A stretch of DNA of 64,000 nucleotides from Sphingobium cloacae (lineage in GTDB: Bacteria; Pseudomonadota; Alphaproteobacteria; Sphingomonadales; Sphingomonadaceae). Every line of letters begins with the position of its first letter. Position 1 is the first letter of the stretch. The notes beneath the pieces are model-generated. The model did not search any database. It saw only the letters and a program-made list of their open reading frames with translations, and was not told the DNA's origin. Where the stretch lies: the NCBI RefSeq assembly GCF_002355855.1, contig NZ_AP017655.1:2323501-2387500 (forward strand). Reading direction: 5' to 3'. Made by a program: the position numbers and the translations under genes. This document shows, piece after piece, positions 8,637-15,902 of this stretch.

Positions 8637-9608
8637 TTATATCGCTGGCACATGACGCCGCTTTCCTTGCTTCGTTGTCCCCGTTCTGCCCAGATCGCAA
8701 AACGCCTTGGCCTCGCACAAGCTACACAGCGGTGTCTCACCGCAGATGGTTCGCGCATAGCCATTGGCCTCGTCATCGACCTGACCCATCTTCACGATGA
8801 CGATGTCCAAGGCCCGCATGGAAATGCCGGTAGCCTTGGAAATCTCGGCCATGCGCCTTTGCAGGGACCAGTTGAAATGATCGTTCTGGCCCAGTTGCCG
8901 CGCCATTGCGGTCGTCATGTTGGATTCGACGGGATGCCATCTGCGCGTACCTGTCCGTTCGTTCCGCACCTCATATTCCGTCATGATGCCCATGCGCGCG
9001 ACAAGCCGGTTGAGAACCTGATCGGGCTTCACCACCGCGAAGCCCAGTTCCATCATCAGATGGAAGGTCGTGACGGCACCATAGCCAAGATGGCTGGCGA
9101 GCTTCGCGTATATTTTCCGCCGCCCTTCCCATGACAGGGGATCGGCCCCAGCAAGCAACCATTCCATGAATGTGCGCTCGCGAGCAACCTTGGTCTGCGC
9201 GAGAGTGCGCGCTGCTTTCACCACTTTTTCAAGATAGTCGCGTTCCGACATGACCTCATCGAGGAAAGCCCGGAACTGCCTGCCGGTGTCCGGCTCCCAA
9301 TCAGTACCCAGAAAATCCCGATAATTGCCAAGACGCGCCTGCATCTCTGCCTCGTGCTGGCGGATACGATCCACCGGGCGATGCGCGTAGAAGGGCTTGG
9401 TGCAGGTGCGGCTCCAGAACGCATCGTCGCTCATGGCTGGGTCGAACGCCAGCTTCTCCGCTGCGCCGATCTCGGCCAGAATCTTGGCGCGTCGTTGCTC
9501 CACGATTTCGGGAAAATTCTCGGCTTCCTGTCGCGAACGCGCCGCCGCCTTGTTGATCAGGGTGGACCGCAGGCCTGCCATCAGTTGAACCCAGTCTTTT
9601 CCGGCCAT
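8637..9608 (-). CDS. Helix-hairpin-helix glycosylase-like protein with Cys4 iron-sulfur motif
   Basis: A 323-residue protein. Residues about 165-207 resemble an HhH-GPD DNA glycosylase core: KLASHLGYGAVTTFHLMMEL as the hairpin region, then VKPDQVLNRLVARMG with a candidate catalytic Asp196. The C-terminus has four cysteines at about 289, 295, 298 and 304 (C-x5-C-x2-C-x5-C), close to the endonuclease III/MutY 4Fe-4S pattern (C-x6-C-x2-C-x5-C). No lysine typical of bifunctional EndoIII is obvious. The N-terminal 150 residues are helical and unrecognised. The ATG at 9608 is preferred; the frame is open further 5' but runs into the divergent promoter region. Its role in base excision or base sensing is inferred from fold only. 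Confidence 0.62.
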   Translation of the reverse strand: MAGKDWVQLMAGLRSTLINKAAARSRQEAENFPEIVEQRRAKILAEIGAAEKLAFDPAMSDDAFWSRTCTKPFYAHRPVDRIRQHEAEMQARLGNYRDFLGTDWEPDTGRQFRAFLDEVMSERDYLEKVVKAARTLAQTKVARERTFMEWLLAGADPLSWEGRRKIYAKLASHLGYGAVTTFHLMMELGFAVVKPDQVLNRLVARMGIMTEYEVRNERTGTRRWHPVESNMTTAMARQLGQNDHFNWSLQRRMAEISKATGISMRALDIVIVKMGQVDDEANGYARTICGETPLCSLCEAKAFCDLGRTGTTKQGKRRHVPAI

Positions 9609-9911
9609 GCTGCACCCCTTATTGTCCGACGCGTCTGATGGCCGAACAGAGGTTGCCAATTGCCTACCGGCTGGCCGGAAAAGTTTAGCGGTTAAAGATT
9701 TCCGGCTGCAAGAATAATGACATGGCGAGACGGGAGCGCATATCGTGTGATGATGCAGCGGGACAACGCCCCGCGCTAAATATTCTGAACGGTGGGTGCA
9801 TTCGCTGTTCAAGCGGCCAGCCATCGTTCCTGTTTTCCTGAAAATCTGGACCTGTCTGGCGACTGCACCCCGCCGGGCAGGTCCATTTCCATTTTCGGAG
9901 AACAGAACATA
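9609..9911. promoter_or_regulatory. Divergent intergenic region of the glycosylase-like and 403-residue genes
   Basis: About 300 bases with no convincing gene. It contains the second copy of the shared palindrome (annotated separately) and should hold promoters for both divergent genes. No other repeat or RNA gene is recognised. Confidence 0.5.
9678..9705 (+). promoter_or_regulatory. Shared palindromic element, copy 2
   Basis: TTTAGC-G-GTTAAA (9684-9696; one arm mismatch) is preceded by GAAAAG and followed by GATTTCCGG, matching the element at 6509-6538 except for a 2-base gap and three substitutions. It lies 75 bases upstream of the minus-strand glycosylase-like start, nearly the same spacing as copy 1 has to the TGT-like start (85 bases). 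Confidence 0.6.
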
Positions 9912-11123
9912 ATGACGAAGAAATCCTACACGCCCCGCTGGCTCGATCTGCGCGATGAGGTCGCTAAGAGCATTGGCCTTCTCAACGCGCCCATCCCTGA
10001 CCGTCAGACCATCAATGTCCTCAACAATGTCACACGCACATTGATGAACGGGCAGGCATTGCCCGATGGCCTGAAAAAGACCTTCCTCGAAAATATCAGA
10101 CGCCGCACCCGGCACACAGACTTTGCGTATGATGGAGAAATCAGAATGGCCGCCAAACAAATCAGGTATGCGCGCAGGCATGGCAAGGATCAGTTGATCG
10201 CTCTACCAACCGCACAGCCTCTTTCGTCCGCATTGCGCCCTGAGGACGAAAAGGACGAATTGCTTGACGCATTGCAGCGCCATTTCGTCCTGATTGCATC
10301 CCATATTCGTCCCGATTTCGTCCAGCTTTCGTCCTTTCTGGGCTCGAAATCCGCGCAATTGCTGGAGTTCTGGTGGCGCAATGAAATCAAATCAAATGAA
10401 ATAAATCATGAGAGCGCCATGATTTGTCCGCAGGACGACATGAGGCTCGCAGGCTCGCCAGATGCTCATGATATCGCCAATGACCGCCATGGGCCTGCGG
10501 CGCTGTCAGGACATGCCATGATAGCCCATGAGCCTGCGGCGGCTGGCTTCTCTCCAGCCAGGACGATCAGGGAGAATCATGAGACAGATGAGGGAATGGC
10601 GCGGGAAATGCCCGCCCCGGTCGTCGCCCTGCCTCGCAGGACGCGCCGCCCGGAAATCGCCATCAGCTATTTCCATAACGATCCGGCCAAAGCACCCAGC
10701 GCCATGTTCGAATATGGGGACCGGAAATTCAGTCTGAACTTTGCAACCGCCGATAGCGCCGAAGCGAAGCTGGCCGGGGTATCGGACGCGGAATGGATGA
10801 CATGGCTCGACGCTGCTGGCGGCAGTGAACTCCGTCAGACAAGCCGGGATGGGATAAAGACCGGCAGGCTACACCAGTATAACATGTCGCCCCTGTACGG
10901 GCCTGATGACAAATATGGTTACAAGGGTCCGGTCGTGGGCAATTGCATGGTCGCGCTCATCTGGGAGGATGAGTGCCCGGTTGCGGCCATATTGGTCGAT
11001 AATCAGAATATCCATACCATCAAACTTGAACGCTTCTCGCAAGGCGAAGGCAGGAAGCCGCTGTTCAAGGGGCGCACCGCGTTGCCGATGCAAAATGACG
11101 ATCCGGCGGCAATGGCGGCCTGA
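9912..11123 (+). CDS. Unrecognised island protein (403 residues)
   Basis: No family recognised. The N-terminal 150 residues are helical and rich in Arg and Lys ([17 protein letters not shown] region), perhaps nucleic-acid binding. Residues about 160-235 are low-complexity and His/Ala/Met-rich, encoded by a stretch full of CATGA units. The C-terminal 170 residues look like a compact alpha/beta domain ([20 protein letters not shown] and [19 protein letters not shown]). The ATG is preceded by GGAGA; the frame extends upstream without a good start. It is divergent from the glycosylase-like gene with the shared palindrome between them, so joint regulation is likely. Confidence 0.75.
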   Translation: MTKKSYTPRWLDLRDEVAKSIGLLNAPIPDRQTINVLNNVTRTLMNGQALPDGLKKTFLENIRRRTRHTDFAYDGEIRMAAKQIRYARRHGKDQLIALPTAQPLSSALRPEDEKDELLDALQRHFVLIASHIRPDFVQLSSFLGSKSAQLLEFWWRNEIKSNEINHESAMICPQDDMRLAGSPDAHDIANDRHGPAALSGHAMIAHEPAAAGFSPARTIRENHETDEGMAREMPAPVVALPRRTRRPEIAISYFHNDPAKAPSAMFEYGDRKFSLNFATADSAEAKLAGVSDAEWMTWLDAAGGSELRQTSRDGIKTGRLHQYNMSPLYGPDDKYGYKGPVVGNCMVALIWEDECPVAAILVDNQNIHTIKLERFSQGEGRKPLFKGRTALPMQNDDPAAMAA

Positions 11124-11257
11124 CAAACCCTGTGAAGCCCGTTGAGCGCGGCTGCGTCCTTGTTGTTACCCGTGGGCATCCGATAGCGGTCCCCCACGCT
11201 TGCAGGGCTTCGCAGGGGCGCACAGGCGCAACAGACTACAGTCTGCCGAGACTGCGA

Positions 11258-11614
11258 AGGGGCGCTCGCGCCCGCTACTTCAACACCGTCGATCTGGTGA
11301 CACGCCTCGAAGAGGAGACCCGGATCGGCAAAGGCGGGACCCTGGCGGCGCAGCTGTCGCGGCTCGATCTGATCGTGCTCGACGAGCTTGGATATCTGCC
11401 GTTCGCACGCTCGGGAGGGCAGTTGCTGTTCCACCTCATCAGCAAGCTTTATGAGCGCACCAGCGTCATCATCACCACCAACCTTGCCTTCGGCGAGTGG
11501 CCTACCGTCTTCGGGGATCCCAAGATGACTACGGCGCTGCTCGACCGCGTCACCCACCACTGCGATATCATCGAGACGGGCAACGACAGCTGGCGCTTCA
11601 AAAACCGCAGCTGA
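11258..11614 (+). pseudogene. istB: IstB-like ATPase, 5'-truncated
   Basis: About 118 codons match the C-terminal part of IstB, the ATP-binding helper of IS21 transposition: [15 protein letters not shown], the Walker B segment [25 protein letters not shown] and [11 protein letters not shown]. The Walker A half is missing and unrelated sequence lies upstream, so the protein cannot function. An ATG further upstream in frame is accidental. Confidence 0.88.
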
Positions 11615-11790
11615 CCGCTACCTTCGGCGCCTTCAAAAATCTATCTTGCGCTGCGCGCGCCTCCGGTCGGGCTACGCCCGCCCTCCGCCGCACGCAGCGC
11701 AAGGCCATCTTCAACAAACCAACATCATATCCGAAAAAGGGGGTCCCTCTTCGACGCCGATCGGGGGTCCCTTTTGAACGCCGTTTGACA
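11258..11790 (+). mobile_element. IS21-family remnant (3' part)
   Basis: Contains the 3' two-thirds of istB followed by an IS21-type right end: two GGGGTCCCT-containing repeats spaced about 23 bases apart and a terminus reading ...GAACGCCGTTTGACA. istA, the 5' part of istB and the left end are gone. The right end sits inside the coding frame of an AAA ATPase, which it truncates. Confidence 0.82.
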
Positions 11791-11792
11791 GG

Positions 11793-12266
11793 CATCTCAA
11801 CAAGGCTGATAAGGACAAGGCGATTTTTCGGGGCCTTGGATCGGTTGACATCACCGCTGCGGCCCGTTCCGCTGTCATGGTCGGCCTACATCCCGAAGAC
11901 GACGAAACGCGGGTCTTTGTCCATATCAAACATAACCTTTCGGCCAGAGGCGATAGCTTGCTGTACACACTGGAGGGCGCGACAGATAGCGAAGTGCCGG
12001 AATTGGTTTGGGGAGGCGCAACGGACCTGACCGCAGACGACCTCGCCCGCAAAGCAAACAAGGTCGGAAGACCGGACGACGCCAGCCAAGAAGCCGAGAT
12101 GTTCCTAAAACGCGCGCTCGCGGGCGGCGTCGCACGAAAAATCAAAGATGTTGTACGTGATGCCGAGAAACGATCGATCAGCGATCGCACCCTCCGAAAG
12201 GCCGCGCGCAAAATGGGCATCATCAAAAAGGGGCAGACCTGGAAACTGGCCGAAACTTCCTCATAG
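11793..12266 (+). pseudogene. AAA-type (RepA/RecA-like) ATPase, C-terminal fragment cut by IS21
   Basis: An open frame starts exactly after the IS21 end and runs 157 codons: HLNKADKDKAIFRGLGSVD, then ITAAARSAVMVG, FVHIKHNLS and a DLTADDL segment. This matches the C-terminal part of AAA_25/RepA-like ATPases common on plasmids, phages and islands of alphaproteobacteria. The Walker A and B half is absent. An ATG at 11877 could start a 129-residue fragment, but it would lack the ATPase core. The end of the protein (RKAARKMGIIKKGQTWKL) resembles the usual small C-terminal DNA-binding tail. Confidence 0.8.
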
Positions 12267-12325
12267 GTTCAATTCGGCCAGTTTTTACCGGAAGGCTGGC
12301 ACACGATGAGGGCGCCAGCCATTCC

Positions 12326-12583
12326 TCATTTTCCATCGGGCATAGAGGCTAGTGCCTTCTTTGCCTCTTCCAATGCCTTCGACCCCGGCGCCCATTGCCA
12401 AGGTTGACGGGCGACATGATCTTTGCCGAGGTTCGGGTACACCTTCACTTGTTTGGCCGCCAGGCGGAGCATCATCCGAGCCTCGCGCGGCACGATCTTC
12501 ATTTCGCGGGCAAGCTGGTCGAGCGTGATCATGGCGGGCAGATCGTTAGCCGCCGGTGTGTTCGATGTTACAAGTGCGGTCAT
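12326..12583 (-). CDS. Small protein, unknown (85 residues)
   Basis: No family is recognised with certainty. Residues 20-60 (ITLDQLAREMKIVPREARMM) look like a helix-turn-helix, so a small DNA-binding role is possible. I chose the ATG at 12583 because AAGGAG lies about 8 bases upstream; an in-frame ATG 12 codons earlier lacks a good site. About 60 bases upstream is a 19-base element repeated in front of the next small gene. Confidence 0.62.
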   Translation of the reverse strand: MTALVTSNTPAANDLPAMITLDQLAREMKIVPREARMMLRLAAKQVKVYPNLGKDHVARQPWQWAPGSKALEEAKKALASMPDGK

Positions 12584-12641
12584 GTCGGTCATCTCCTTCG
12601 TTAGAACCGACATTTCCATTAAGACGGGTTCGGAAGCTGTG

Positions 12642-12660
12642 TCAGGAGAAATCCTAGGAA
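12642..12660 (-). promoter_or_regulatory. 19-base element repeated upstream of two small genes, copy 1
   Basis: TCAGGAGAAATCCTAGGAA on the plus strand matches 12935-12953 at 17 of 19 positions. It lies 58 bases upstream of the 85-residue gene and overlaps the stop codon of the 75-residue gene. In both copies a TTCC and then TCTTAATG follow in the transcription direction, so the whole upstream region looks duplicated or shared. Confidence 0.45.
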
Positions 12661-12881
12661 TCCCAGTCGATTTCCATCAGCGGGATCGAGAAGGCGCTTT
12701 TCCCATCGGTGAAAAGATATTCGTCGTCGTCGCTTCCGATCTCGAACGTGTAGCGATGCCCATCGATATCAATGTGGATGATTTCGTCCGGCGTATGGAT
12801 CACGGCGACCGTGGACGCGGAAAACAAGGCTTGGGCGTGGGATAGTAGATGATCATAATCGAGCGGTTTGTCGTCAGACAT
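12654..12881 (-). CDS. Small acidic protein, unknown (75 residues)
   Basis: A small acidic protein with no cysteines or membrane segment; the pattern IIHIDIDGHRYTFEIGSDDD suggests a beta-hairpin-rich fold. A strong ribosome-binding site (AAAGGAGG) lies 6 bases before the ATG, which supports it as real. It is upstream of, and collinear with, the 85-residue gene. It could be an antitoxin, antirestriction-like or housekeeping island protein; nothing in the sequence decides. Confidence 0.7.
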   Translation of the reverse strand: MSDDKPLDYDHLLSHAQALFSASTVAVIHTPDEIIHIDIDGHRYTFEIGSDDDEYLFTDGKSAFSIPLMEIDWDS

Positions 12882-12934
12882 GACGGCCTCCTTTCGTTGA
12901 CCATCACCTCATTAAGATCATGGGAACCCAAAAC

Positions 12935-12953
12935 TCAGGAAAAATCCCAGGAA
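12935..12953 (-). promoter_or_regulatory. 19-base element repeated upstream of two small genes, copy 2
   Basis: TCAGGAAAAATCCCAGGAA lies 53 bases upstream of the 75-residue gene, at nearly the same distance as copy 1 from its gene. Probably part of a promoter or operator. Confidence 0.45.
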
Positions 12954-13073
12954 ATCCGATGATTTTAGGGAATAATCTCGGCGGCGCATATCCGACGCCC
13001 GGTTAGGACAACGCGATATAAATTGAGGCTTTGTGGGAAGCGCGGACATCGTCCTCATGCGATCTCGGACGGA

Positions 13074-13691
13074 TCATCTCCTATCGCCGGGTATCCATCG
13101 GGAATCAGACCGATCCATTTGCTTTCGCAGACGATCCCGCCAGATATTGCGCGCTTCGGACCGTGCCTCGTTCAGCCTATCGATGATCCCGGCGCGCTTA
13201 CGGCCTTTGGGACGCGGCCGTCCTTTGCTTCCCTCCAATCTTCGGCGCAACATGATGATGCGGCGATGCGCGCGAGTCAGATCGGTCATATTCTGCGAGG
13301 CATAGGTGAGGCGATGAGCATGCCGGGATGCGAACCGGCCATCGGTATAATAAAGTATCTCGCACCGCTGCCCGGTGACGGGACACAGGAAATAATATCG
13401 AATGCCGCCGAAGCCGGAGGCTATCCCTTCTATGGCAATGCGTTGGGTGACGGCATCATCCGGCATATGTGCCGTTATCGCCATCATTCCCCGGGCGCTG
13501 TCGCTCAAATCGATACGTAAACGCGCCTGAGGTCGCTCATGACCGCCGGTTGACCAGCATATTGTGTCGATTACGCATTCACCGGGCCGGACAACGCCCA
13601 GCCGCCGTAAAACGCGAATGTCGAGCGCCAACACATCTTCCACATCGCCCACATGCCTTGAACGTAACGCGCCGGAACCGATCCCACCCAT
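13074..13691 (-). CDS. Conserved MGGIGSG-type island protein with degenerate zinc ribbon
   Basis: A 205-residue protein beginning MGGIGSG, a hallmark of a hypothetical family common on alphaproteobacterial mobile elements. Residues about 100-140 (YFLCPVTGQRCEILYYTDGRF, then SRHAHRLTYASQ) align with the zinc-ribbon-like core of that family, but the second CxxC pair reads SRHAH, so metal binding may be lost. The C-terminal half is strongly basic. GGAGG lies 5 bases before the chosen ATG, which is why the earlier in-frame ATG is not used. Function unknown. Confidence 0.72.
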   Translation of the reverse strand: MGGIGSGALRSRHVGDVEDVLALDIRVLRRLGVVRPGECVIDTICWSTGGHERPQARLRIDLSDSARGMMAITAHMPDDAVTQRIAIEGIASGFGGIRYYFLCPVTGQRCEILYYTDGRFASRHAHRLTYASQNMTDLTRAHRRIIMLRRRLEGSKGRPRPKGRKRAGIIDRLNEARSEARNIWRDRLRKQMDRSDSRWIPGDRR

Positions 13692-13812
13692 AATCACCTC
13701 CATCGATCAGGGTAAATTTACACCGGATTCTTCTTCATTTCAGGGTCCGCGAATCACGCTCTGTTTCTGCAGGGAATTGGCTTTTCTACGAAATTCTGCG
13801 GCTTAGAACGGG

Positions 13813-13900
13813 TGAGAGCAGGTTTTCATTGAATTGAAACCTTTGCTTTCTCATAGTGATCGACGGAACCGCCACGCACGGTTCTGGGGCGTAGTAACCC
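13813..13900 (+). other. Non-coding stretch with several hairpins left of the IS5-type element
   Basis: Contains an imperfect long hairpin (13813-13853, TGAGA..AGGTTT pairing with AAACCT..TCTCA), then GAACCG-CCACGCA-CGGTTC (13866-13884) and GGGG-CGTAGTAA-CCCC immediately before the IS. The last two hairpins vaguely recall the end domains of group II introns but are too short. No gene is seen. Confidence 0.3.
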
Positions 13901-14754
13901 CTAGGTTTCGTGGACAAAGCTTGACTGGGGACTCGGTCGCTGATTCAAGGCTGGCTTTTGGAGGCAGCCTTGGGCGAGCGGATCGGCGTTACGGACGAAG
14001 AATGGGAAGTGATCGGGCCGCTGCTGCCGCCTGAGCACGGTCGTGGATGCCGCCCGGCGCAGGATAATCGCCCTTATTTCGAGGGCATGATGTGGATTGC
14101 GCGGACCGGCGCGCAATGGCGGCACCTGCCGGACGAGTATGGCAAGTGGAACAGCGTGTTCCGGCGCTATCGACGATGGGTCACGACCGGCGTGTTCGAT
14201 GCCATGCTCGAGACGCTGGCCGAACTGGCGGGGCGCGACGCGGCCGCCGACATGATCGACAGCACGGTGGTCCGGGCACATCATTGTGCCGTCGGCATAA
14301 AAAGGGGACTCAGCAAACCGAGGCGCTTGGCCGATCGCGAGGCGGCTTCACGACGAAGCTCCACGCAAGGTGCGATGCCAGGGGCCTCCCCCTCGGCTTC
14401 GTGCTGACACCCGGACAGGCGCACGATGTGCAGGGCTTCGCCCCACTGTTCCGTATGATAACCGACCGGATCAAGGCCTTCCTGGCCGACCGGGGCTACG
14501 ATGCCGATGCGATCCGCGAAGAGATCGAGGCGGCGGGTGTCGAGGCGGTGATCCCTGCCAAGGTCAACCGGCGCAATCCCGCCCCGCACGACCGCGCGAA
14601 ATACAAATGGCGCAACCTGATCGAACGCCTGTTCAACAAACTCAAGAACTGGCGGCGCATCGCGACCCGCTACGATAAAACCAAAGAATCATACCTCGGC
14701 TTCGTAGCGCTCGTGTCAGTCAAACTCTGGATACCCTTTGTCCACGAAACCTAG
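13901..14754 (+). mobile_element. IS5-family insertion sequence
   Basis: Terminal inverted repeats GTTTCGTGGACAAAG (13905-13919) and its exact complement (14736-14750) bracket a transposase. CTAG flanks both ends, either the target duplication or part of the ends. The length of about 850 bases fits two-frame members of the IS5 family. It appears intact. Confidence 0.92.
13958..14754 (+). CDS. IS5-family transposase, two frames joined by -1 frameshift
   Basis: DDE transposase in two overlapping frames. The first carries the N-terminal DUF4096-like domain (VTDEEWEVIGPLLPP) and the first catalytic Asp (DMIDSTVVRAH). The second carries ADRGYDADAIRE (second Asp) and NLIERLFNKLKNWRRIATRYDK (Glu). 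An A-run followed by GGGG at 14299-14307 lies where the frames must switch; a -1 slip there reads continuously into the second frame. The start is a TTG near 13958 or 13970. The stop TAG lies within the right flanking CTAG. Likely functional. Confidence 0.88.
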
Positions 14755-14869
14755 CTTACCGGTGGGTGCTGCCCGACGCAGCCCGCACATCCTTGACCCT
14801 TATGGTCGGGGAGCCTGCGGCGCATGTCCAGGGTTTCCCAACCTAAAGGTCGTAGGGACCGGGTAAGCT
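14753..14869 (+). other. Candidate structured RNA in leader of lipoprotein gene
   Basis: The 8-base stem AGCTTACC (14753-14760) pairs perfectly with GGTAAGCT (14862-14869) and encloses at least two smaller stems (GCTGC-CCGAC-GCAGC; GACC-CTTAT-GGTC), like a multi-branched RNA. A further 7-base stem AAGTCGA/TCGACTT spans 14908-14939 just before the lipoprotein start. The 199 bases hold no gene. No known RNA family is recognised; chance pairing in GC-rich DNA cannot be excluded. Confidence 0.3.
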
Positions 14870-14953
14870 CGGTTTACTAACTCCCCGATCACCAAGGATC
14901 AGGTGTGAAGTCGAAGCGGGGGCGTACCGCGATCGACTTTCTGGGGGAGTAAT

Positions 14954-15505
14954 ATGTTAATCCGTTTAGCTGCCGTATCTGTGATACCGCTTCTCATCAT
15001 GGGATGCCAATCTCGGGCAAATAATGAGGGCGATAAAGCGCGTGTCGATGAATTAATGACCTATCCCGGCCCCTGGTCCGCTGCGGAATTCGCAAAAATA
15101 GGTCGCTGGACAGTGTGGCGCTTTAAGACGGATTTCAAAATAGACTGCGCTGCTGCGCAATCTGTCGAGGATACGGTTAAAACATGGCCGATTGCAGTTT
15201 ACTACGGTCAATCGACGGGGGACCTGCGTATTAATATAGCCTTAGACGGTGATAAAAATCCTCGAGCATTTATACCGCAAGGCAAAGATATAGATAATAA
15301 TGATCCAAACTTTCGAGGGTATGTAAAGCTACCGGATCAGCAATTTTTTGTGCCCATAGACAGCGTGTCGGTCTTTCAATTTGAAGGTAAAACAATTGAG
15401 GTCCGACCTGCGGGTAATTACCCACTGAGTTTTGGAAACCGTTCTATTGATCTATCCGGTATCACAAAGGTTGTTCACTCTCTTCGAGCATGCGCGGTCA
15501 GCTAG
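14954..15505 (+). CDS. Putative lipoprotein, unknown
   Basis: A 183-residue protein with a signal peptide and lipobox-like LLIMGC ending at Cys18, so it is probably lipid-anchored in the cell envelope. The mature part has no recognised domain; it contains two cysteines (about 65 and 180) that could form a disulfide. GGGGGAG lies about 6 bases before the ATG. It is followed by a second lipoprotein gene about 56 bases downstream, so the two may be co-transcribed. Base composition is less GC-rich than the backbone. Confidence 0.75.
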   Translation: MLIRLAAVSVIPLLIMGCQSRANNEGDKARVDELMTYPGPWSAAEFAKIGRWTVWRFKTDFKIDCAAAQSVEDTVKTWPIAVYYGQSTGDLRINIALDGDKNPRAFIPQGKDIDNNDPNFRGYVKLPDQQFFVPIDSVSVFQFEGKTIEVRPAGNYPLSFGNRSIDLSGITKVVHSLRACAVS

Positions 15506-15561
15506 CCAATGCATACCATCTTCAAGTCCAATTCCAATCAAAAGTTTTTAAAGAGTTAACT

Positions 15562-15840
15562 ATGAAAAACACGATCATTCCGGCCATCGCACTCGCACTC
15601 ACCGGTTGCGTATCGATGGGCACCAACTACGACGTTACGGCAGTTGATCGCTTGCAGGTCGGCATGACCAAGGCTGAAGTCATTCAACTTCTCGGACACC
15701 CCAACCAGGTCATCACTACATCGGATGGCGGCCAACGCCTCGTATGGGTTTATTCAACCGGATCGATGTTCGGCGCGAATGCCCGCTCGGTTGGACTCCC
15801 CTTTGGGCCGGAAGGAAAACTGACCGATATTCCGAAATAG
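15562..15840 (+). CDS. Small SmpA/BamE-like lipoprotein
   Basis: A 92-residue lipoprotein: signal MKNTIIPAIALALTGC with the lipid Cys at 16, then a SmpA/OmlA (BamE-type) core, VDRLQVGMTKAEVIQLLGHP, followed by a W-containing strand. BamE proteins belong to outer-membrane assembly; short island copies like this are usually of unknown role. The start is the ATG with the signal peptide, not the upstream in-frame ATG. It lies downstream of the other lipoprotein gene. Confidence 0.75.
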   Translation: MKNTIIPAIALALTGCVSMGTNYDVTAVDRLQVGMTKAEVIQLLGHPNQVITTSDGGQRLVWVYSTGSMFGANARSVGLPFGPEGKLTDIPK

Positions 15841-15902
15841 GCAATGACCAGCGCATCAGCATGGCTAAAAGAATTCAGGCTTGCAGCAACGTAAGCGGCG
15901 TC

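Noticed and set aside
10400..10600. CRISPR-like array suggested by recurring CATGA units
   Set aside because: Units are far too short and irregular, and they lie inside a continuous coding frame.
12326..12881. Toxin-antitoxin pair formed by the two small genes
   Set aside because: Order and size fit, but neither protein shows a toxin or antitoxin family motif and they have separate promoter-like elements.
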